This document shows positions 59,120 to 64,000 of a stretch of DNA of 64,000 bases, one piece after another. Numbering within the stretch: position 1 is the stretch's first letter; every line of letters starts with the position of its first letter. Under the pieces are notes generated by a model. The model saw only the letters and a program-made list of their open reading frames with translations. It ran no database searches and was not told the origin of the DNA. The position numbers and the translations under genes are program-made. This DNA is from Gemmatimonadaceae bacterium (GTDB lineage: Bacteria; Gemmatimonadota; Gemmatimonadetes; Gemmatimonadales; Gemmatimonadaceae), in assembly GCA_030835125.1 (NCBI GenBank), contig JAUQWM010000069.1:41373-105372 (forward strand), given 5' to 3'.

Positions 59120-60337
59120 ATGCTCGTGACACGATTCTTCACCCAGGCCTTCGCGCTCTCGCTGCTGGCCGTTCCTGCCGTGGCCCAGAGCGTCCAGACG
59201 CGCACGCTTTCCAAGCCGGACGCCGAGTTCTCCGAACCCTTCACCATGCTCGCTGGGGTTCGTGAGCTGAAGGACGGCCGGGTGATCGCGATCGACCCGC
59301 GCGACAAGACCATCCAGGTGGTGGATTTCAAGTCCGGCAGCGCGACCAGACTTGGTCGCGAGGGATCGGGGCCTGGCGAATACGGGCTTCCGATGCGGCT
59401 GCTGGCGCTGCCCAACGACACGACGGCGATCGTCGACATGCTCAACAACCGCATGCTGCTCATCAACCCCGACGCGAAGGTGGGCGGGTTCGTCGACCTG
59501 AACGTGCCAGCGCCAGCAGGACGTGGTGATGGCCGGGGCGCGACGATGATGGTCGGCAACAACATGCCGACGGCAGCCGACGCCCGTGGGAGGATGTACG
59601 CGCAGGGCTCACCGTTCCGGATCGTGGACGGCGTCCCGCAGGCGGCGGACTCGGCGCCGATGACCCGATGGGATCGGGCGACCGGCAAGCGCGACACGGT
59701 CGCGTTCCTGCGGATCCCGGCTGGCGCGAACCAGATCAGCGGCAGTCGGGGACGGGGCGGGGCGAACGTGTCGGTGCGCATCGGCGGCGGCGCCCCCTTC
59801 ACCGGCGCCGACCAGATGGCGGTCGCGCCCGACGGACGCGTCGCCCTCGTGCACCACGACCCCTACAGCGTCGAGTTCGTGAACGAGGCGAAGCAGCGGA
59901 CGCGCGGACAGCCGATCAAGTACGATCGCATCAAGGTCTCCGACGGCCACAAGCAGGAGTGGCGGGACCGCCAGAAGAACGCGATGGGCATCATGATGAC
60001 GAACGACAACGGGCGCCGATCGGCGGCGATGGTGCCGCAGCGCGACGTCCAGGACCCCGAAACGTGGGGCGACGAGTACATGCCGCCGTTCCTGTCCGGC
60101 AACACGCTGAACTTCTCGAACGACGGCTATCTCTGGGTGGCGCGCACGGGCCCGGCGGGTCAGCCGCCGACCTACGACGTCATCGACCGAGGGGGGAACC
60201 TGGTGCAGAAGGTCGTGCTGCCGAAGAAAGCGCGGCTGGTCGGGTTCGGGAACGGCACGATCTACATCACGCGTTCCGACGAGGACGACCTGCAGTACCT
60301 GCAGCGGCACCGGTTTGCGATGCCGGAACGACCGTGA
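59120..60337 (+). CDS. Secreted six-bladed beta-propeller protein
   Basis: The 405-residue protein has a signal peptide (FALSLLAVPAVAQ), FTMLAGVRELKDGRVIAID, IQVVDFKSGSATRL followed by GREGSGPGEYGLPMRLLAL, and MLNNRMLLINPDAKV. The blade motif GSGPGEY is shared with the gene at 53,970. A disordered GRGDGRGATMMVG loop is unusual. Role unknown; such proteins often lie near TonB-like or peptidase genes. Confidence 0.78.
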   Translation: MLVTRFFTQAFALSLLAVPAVAQSVQTRTLSKPDAEFSEPFTMLAGVRELKDGRVIAIDPRDKTIQVVDFKSGSATRLGREGSGPGEYGLPMRLLALPNDTTAIVDMLNNRMLLINPDAKVGGFVDLNVPAPAGRGDGRGATMMVGNNMPTAADARGRMYAQGSPFRIVDGVPQAADSAPMTRWDRATGKRDTVAFLRIPAGANQISGSRGRGGANVSVRIGGGAPFTGADQMAVAPDGRVALVHHDPYSVEFVNEAKQRTRGQPIKYDRIKVSDGHKQEWRDRQKNAMGIMMTNDNGRRSAAMVPQRDVQDPETWGDEYMPPFLSGNTLNFSNDGYLWVARTGPAGQPPTYDVIDRGGNLVQKVVLPKKARLVGFGNGTIYITRSDEDDLQYLQRHRFAMPERP

Positions 60338-60346
60338 GCTGTGGTC

Positions 60347-60374
60347 GAGGTCGGAGGTCAGAGGTCGGAGGTCG
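60347..60374. repeat. 7-base tandem array (GAGGTCG type), four units
   Basis: GAGGTCG, GAGGTCA, GAGGTCG and GAGGTCG begin ten bases past the propeller stop and run into the terminator hairpin at 60,374-60,403. Confidence 0.8.
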
Positions 60375-60403
60375 GGGCCAGGGGGCGGCACTCCCCTGGC
60401 CCC
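60374..60403. terminator. Bidirectional terminator between convergent genes
   Basis: GGGGCCAGGGG and CCCCTGGCCCC pair perfectly over 11 bases with an 8-base loop. It lies between the convergent propeller gene and the plug-like gene, where it could end both transcripts. Confidence 0.7.
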
Positions 60404-60415
60404 GGCGTCTGCTGC

Positions 60416-61462
60416 CTAACGCCTGAGCCAGACGGCCGCGAACATCACCTTCACCACCGACTTGCTGATCTTCGATTCCCCCGGAGTCAGCGGCAGGCCG
60501 CAGGGAGTCCGGGGCGGCCAGCGGTCGCGTAGCGATCCGGTCGGGTCCATCTGGGCCACTGCGCGACCCGAATTGTCGAGGATGTTGCGCCATGGGGCGC
60601 CGTAGAACTCGACCGCCTCGATGTCTTCCGGCGCGAAGTCCCGCAGGGTCGCCCCCGGCCGGGCAACGCCATCCACGAAGACGCAGATGTCCGACATGAT
60701 GAAGAGGGCCCGCCTGGCGAATTCTGGCGCGAACTGGACCGCCGCGTCCAGCGTCATCTTCTCGCGTCCCTTCAGATCTTCCCGCGTCACGAACGCCGAG
60801 TTGACGCCCCGGAACGTGAGGCGGGTGTCCATCTCGCGGTAGAACTGCTCCAGGTGCTGGTCGCGGCTTACCCGGCCCCGTTCCACCACGACGTCGAGTT
60901 CCGTCCCGCCACCGACGGGCACGACGACCGCGAAGTTCCTCGATTCGAAGAACGGGTGCTTCACCCGCACGAGGTACGAGCCCGGCTGGACGTCGGGCAG
61001 CGTGAAGGTGCCTGACGAGTTGGTGGAGTCGGCCTTGCGGGCGCCGAGCACCTCGATGCGCGCGCCGGGGACCGGGAGCAGGGAGTCCTTCGAGATGACC
61101 GAGCCGTACAGGCCGGTGCGCTTCGCCGTGACCGCGACGGTATCGAGCACCGTCAGGCGTCCCAGCGTGAAGTCCACCGTCACCTCGCCGGGCGTGACGT
61201 CGATCGGGCGGACCTCGGGACGGAACCCGACCCTGGTCGCCCGCAGGACGTGCGCGCCCGGCGGGACTCCCACGAAGCTGTAGCGGCCCTCGCGATCGGT
61301 GCGCACCGCACGACTGGCGCCTGCCGGGTCGAGGGTGACCTGCGCCTGCTCGAGCGGCCGGCCGGCCTCGTTGCTGACGGTCCCGCGCACGGTCGCCAGT
61401 CCCTGCCCGGTCGCGACCTCCGCGATGCCGGCAATCGCCAGCAGGACGGCGAGCCTTCTCAT
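60416..61462 (-). CDS. Secreted carboxypeptidase-regulatory-like protein with plug-like C-terminus
   Basis: From the ATG at 61,462 the protein has 348 residues with a signal peptide (LAVLLAIAGIAEVATGQ). Two regulatory beta-sandwiches occur at about 24-100 (GTVSNEAGRPLEQAQVTLDP, GVPPGAHVLRATRVGF) and 120-195. The C-terminal part FVTREDLKGREKMTLDAAV, ICVFVDGVARPG and APEDIEAVEFYGAPW resembles a TonB-receptor plug. It is a paralogue of the adjacent gene and of 330-1,364. No barrel is present. Confidence 0.8.
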   Translation of the reverse strand: MRRLAVLLAIAGIAEVATGQGLATVRGTVSNEAGRPLEQAQVTLDPAGASRAVRTDREGRYSFVGVPPGAHVLRATRVGFRPEVRPIDVTPGEVTVDFTLGRLTVLDTVAVTAKRTGLYGSVISKDSLLPVPGARIEVLGARKADSTNSSGTFTLPDVQPGSYLVRVKHPFFESRNFAVVVPVGGGTELDVVVERGRVSRDQHLEQFYREMDTRLTFRGVNSAFVTREDLKGREKMTLDAAVQFAPEFARRALFIMSDICVFVDGVARPGATLRDFAPEDIEAVEFYGAPWRNILDNSGRAVAQMDPTGSLRDRWPPRTPCGLPLTPGESKISKSVVKVMFAAVWLRR

Positions 61463-62478
61463 CGGCGCCTCCAGATCACGAGGTAGATGGCGCGATTCCC
61501 GGGCGCAGCCTGCGCCCCAGGATTGCCGCAAGGCACCTTCGCCGGCCAGCGGGGAGCAAGATTCTTCGTGTACTCCCCTCCCCGTCCATAGGCCTCGATC
61601 GACTCGATCTCCTCGACGTCGAAATCCTTGATCGTCGCGAATGGCCTGGGAATGCCGTCGACGTAAAGGCAGGCCAGTTCGTCGATGACGAGCCCGCTCT
61701 TCGCGAACGTTGGCGCGAACCGCAGGCCAAGCGAGAGGTCCCGTCCGTGCTCGACGATTTCGTCGCGACCCACGACCGCCGCGTTCACGCCCTTCCAGTT
61801 GATGCGCTGCGCCATGTCGGCCCAGAGCATCTCCATGTGCGCGTCGAGCGCTGGCGTGCCCGGCCTGAGCACGATGTCGATGCCGACGCCGCTGTCCCGC
61901 GGAACCCGAACGGAAATCAGTCGGGTGTCGAACCCTTCCCGCGTCACCCGGAGCATGAAGGTCCCCGGGGGCGCCGTGCCCATCGCAAAGGCGCCGGCCG
62001 CGTCGGTGGTGTCGCGAGTCCGGGCGCCCAGCAGTTCAACGCGCGCGCCTTCGAGGGGCGCGAACGTGTCCCGGGAGAGGATCGTGCCGTAGACGCCCGT
62101 GGGACGCGCGGTCACGGCGACCTGGCCCAGCGTCGTGAGTCTCTGAAGCGAGATCGAGATATCGGTCGCTCCGGTGGCGACGACGAGCGTCGTGTCGAGC
62201 GGCTGGAAGCCGATCCGCATCACGCGCAGCCGGTGCGACCCGGCAGGGACACCGATGAACCGGAACCGGCCGTCGGCGTCCGTCCGGAGTTCCCGCTGCC
62301 CCTGCCCCGGATCCAGGAGGACCTGCGCCTGCTCCACCGGCCGGTTGCTCTCGTTCCGCACGACCCCCTGCACCGAAGACAGCGTCTCCTGGCCGCCCGC
62401 GGCCAGGGGAAGCGTGACCATCGCCAGCGCGACCGCCATCGGCCGCAGGGAGAACCGCCTCGGGCAGGATTCGATCAC
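61459..62478 (-). CDS. Secreted carboxypeptidase-regulatory-like protein with plug-like C-terminus
   Basis: The 339-residue protein starts at a GTG (a later ATG at residue 14 is possible). Its signal peptide (AVALAMVTLPLAAGGQ), two beta-sandwich units (GVVRNESNRPVEQAQVLLDP, GVPAGSHRLRVMRIGF) and plug-like tail (AVVGRDEIVEHGRDLSLGL, LACLYVDGIPRP, DVEEIESIEAYGRG) match those of its neighbour. The two overlap by ATGA and form a tandem pair. Confidence 0.8.
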   Translation of the reverse strand: MIESCPRRFSLRPMAVALAMVTLPLAAGGQETLSSVQGVVRNESNRPVEQAQVLLDPGQGQRELRTDADGRFRFIGVPAGSHRLRVMRIGFQPLDTTLVVATGATDISISLQRLTTLGQVAVTARPTGVYGTILSRDTFAPLEGARVELLGARTRDTTDAAGAFAMGTAPPGTFMLRVTREGFDTRLISVRVPRDSGVGIDIVLRPGTPALDAHMEMLWADMAQRINWKGVNAAVVGRDEIVEHGRDLSLGLRFAPTFAKSGLVIDELACLYVDGIPRPFATIKDFDVEEIESIEAYGRGGEYTKNLAPRWPAKVPCGNPGAQAAPGNRAIYLVIWRRR

Positions 62479-62772
62479 ACCGGTGTGGCCAGTTCTGGAA
62501 GGGGATTTGATGCCGTGACGGCCCTGCTACACTGGTCCTACGGAAGGGTTCGTTGCGCTGACGGTGGTCGCCAGACGACCAGACCTCCGCCCGGAGGCCA
62601 CCCGCGCGACGGCCCTCGGCGCGACCGGCCCTGTCACCACGCCTCAGCCACTCCGTAGTGGTGCCGGCCGCCTGGGCGACCCATCTTCTGGCTTCGGACA
62701 GAATCGGGGCAACCCTTCGCCGCGATCCGACGACAAAGGTAGTTGAACGCCAGCCTCCTTAGCCTGACCGAC

Positions 62773-63939
62773 ATGACTCCGCCGCGCCTCCTTGCCCTCG
62801 TTGCAGTCCTTGGACTGACCGTCACCCTGGATGCCTGCAAGAAGGCCGACGGGTCAGAGTCTGACTCCAGTGCGGCCTCCAGCGGCGATTCGACGGCATC
62901 GGCCACGGACGCACCGACGACTGCGCTCGCGCTTCCCGTGGCGGCCATGACCGTCCGCGACGGTGACCTCGTGCTGACCGTCGCCACGACGGGCCAGGTG
63001 GCGTCCGACGAGGTGTCCGCCCTTCGATCCGAGGTCGCCGGCACGGTCGAAAAGGTGCTGGTGCGCCCGGGGGACCGGGTGCGTCGCGGCCAGGTACTGG
63101 TCACGTTCGACCCGCGGCCGCTCGACATCAACGTCCGGGATGCGGAGGCGGGGCTCGACCGCGCGATGCAGACGTATCGTGAGACGTACTATCCGGACTC
63201 CGTCGTCAGCGGCCGGGTGCCGACCGAGGACCAGCGCCGGACGGCCATGATCCGGGCCGGCGTGCCATCGGCGCAGGTGTCGCTCGATCGCGCCAAGCTC
63301 GAACGCGAGAAGGCCAACGTCATCAGCCCGTTCGACGGACTGGTGGACCAGGTGATGATCGCCCCGGGCATGCGCGTGAGCGCCGGCGAGTTGCTCACCC
63401 GCGTGGTGAACCTTGGTGCGCTGCGGATCGATGCCCAGGTGCTGGAGCATGACCTGCCGCTGATCCGCGAGGGCGGCCAGGCGATCGTGTCGAGCGCCGC
63501 GTCAGGCAACCGGCCGATCATTGGTCGCATCGTGGCGGTGCTGCCGATCGTCGACACGACCACACGCTCCGGGCGGGCCTTCGTGCGCGTTCCCGCCAAC
63601 AGCGCGCTCCGTCCGGGGATGTACGCCGACGTGAAGCTGGAAGCGACGCGCCTGCCGGGCCGCCGGCTGGTGCCGACGCGGGCGATCATCCAGCGCGACA
63701 ACCGCCCGCTGGTGTTCGTGGTGCGCAACGGCCGTGCGCAGTGGGTCTACATCAACCCGGGGCGGTCGAACGGCTTGGACACGGAAGTCCTGCCGGACTC
63801 CGGGACGGGCCTGATCCCGGTCGAACCGGGCGACGAGGTCATCGTCGAGGGCCACCTCACGCTGACGCACGATGCCCCGGTGCGGGTGGTGAACGCGGAC
63901 ACGGCCAGCGCCGGCACGCCGATCAGGAAGCCCGACTAG
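62773..63939 (+). CDS. RND efflux periplasmic adaptor subunit (membrane fusion protein)
   Basis: From the ATG at 62,773 the 388-residue lipoprotein has a signal ending LTVTLDAC. DEVSALRSEVAGTVEKVLVRPGDRVRRGQVLVTF is the lipoyl/hairpin start, KLEREKANVISPFDGLVDQV the second lipoyl half, and QVLEHDLPLIREGGQAIVS and RLVPTRAIIQRDN the beta-barrel and membrane-proximal parts. The hairpin helices are short. It would connect an inner-membrane RND pump to an outer-membrane channel; the pump gene probably lies just past the window end. A double palindrome follows the stop. Confidence 0.88.
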   Translation: MTPPRLLALVAVLGLTVTLDACKKADGSESDSSAASSGDSTASATDAPTTALALPVAAMTVRDGDLVLTVATTGQVASDEVSALRSEVAGTVEKVLVRPGDRVRRGQVLVTFDPRPLDINVRDAEAGLDRAMQTYRETYYPDSVVSGRVPTEDQRRTAMIRAGVPSAQVSLDRAKLEREKANVISPFDGLVDQVMIAPGMRVSAGELLTRVVNLGALRIDAQVLEHDLPLIREGGQAIVSSAASGNRPIIGRIVAVLPIVDTTTRSGRAFVRVPANSALRPGMYADVKLEATRLPGRRLVPTRAIIQRDNRPLVFVVRNGRAQWVYINPGRSNGLDTEVLPDSGTGLIPVEPGDEVIVEGHLTLTHDAPVRVVNADTASAGTPIRKPD

Positions 63940-63940
63940 C

Positions 63941-63995
63941 CCAATGGGGTCTGACCCCATTGGCGTGCCGGGCCAATGGGGTCAGACCCCATTGG
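63941..63995. repeat. Two tandem copies of the CCAATGGGGTC palindrome
   Basis: 63,941-63,963 and 63,973-63,995 are 23-base palindromes with arms CCAATGGGGTC / GACCCCATTGG. The centre is T in the first and A in the second, and nine bases separate them. They begin two bases past the adaptor stop. The second is identical to the core at 2,675-2,697. Confidence 0.9.
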
Positions 63996-64000
63996 GTTGA

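Overview
The window is GC-rich DNA from a diderm bacterium. Family content suggests a member of Gemmatimonadota: carboxypeptidase-regulatory/plug proteins, six-bladed beta-propellers, a BTAD-ATPase-TPR regulator, an ATP synthase a subunit with a signal peptide, and a pilus secretin. That assignment is inference; no rRNA or tRNA gene was seen. Most genes lie on the minus strand in tightly packed operons joined by ATGA/GTGA overlaps.

Layout. 1-2,700: end of an M20 peptidase, a secreted regulatory-domain protein and a flavin oxidoreductase. 2,700-7,462: an operon running atpZ-atpI-atpB-atpE-atpF-atpH, then a cupin isomerase-like gene and a sugar nucleotidyltransferase; atpA, atpG, atpD and atpC are absent. 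7,600-9,300: a BsuPI-domain lipoprotein and a MoxR ATPase. 9,400-14,300: a 1,049-residue regulator and an HD-GYP protein; from about 11,270 to 14,250 base and codon use differ from the surroundings. 14,300-17,300: a conserved unknown, a sigma-54 activator with a degenerate receiver, and mogA/moaB. 17,400-28,150: gcvT, a Bcp peroxiredoxin with an in-frame TGA at the peroxidatic cysteine, argF, hslU, hslV, xerC, trmFO, topA and a short Smg-like gene; this order partly matches the topA-trmFO-codV-clpQ-clpY block of Firmicutes. 28,300-48,850: one long minus-strand type IV pilus region. In transcription order it reads pilS, pilR, two GT-C glycosyltransferases, a GT2 glycosyltransferase, pilA, a small membrane protein, three minor-pilin-like genes, pilM-N-O-P-Q, a large lipoprotein, aroC and aroK. 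48,900-64,000: mixed single genes, namely a CorC-type CBS protein, arfB, a TPR protein, an outer-membrane barrel, a threonine dehydratase-like enzyme, hslR, two propellers, an esterase, a Spy-like protein, a thioredoxin-fold protein, ppk2, two more plug-like proteins and an RND adaptor.

The most notable signal is the bcp gene at 18,631-19,098. It reads through as a normal Bcp if TGA encodes selenocysteine, and a hairpin of bacterial SECIS geometry follows the codon.

Three further layers are not explained by genes. (1) Short tandem arrays with a strict 7-base period but different unit sequences sit in at least ten gene junctions and enter two coding regions. (2) A 10-mer, GCCTGACGAG, occurs at least 15 times in both orientations and in all reading frames, using otherwise rare codons. 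(3) A perfect palindrome with arms CCAATGGGGTC occurs three times at gene ends.
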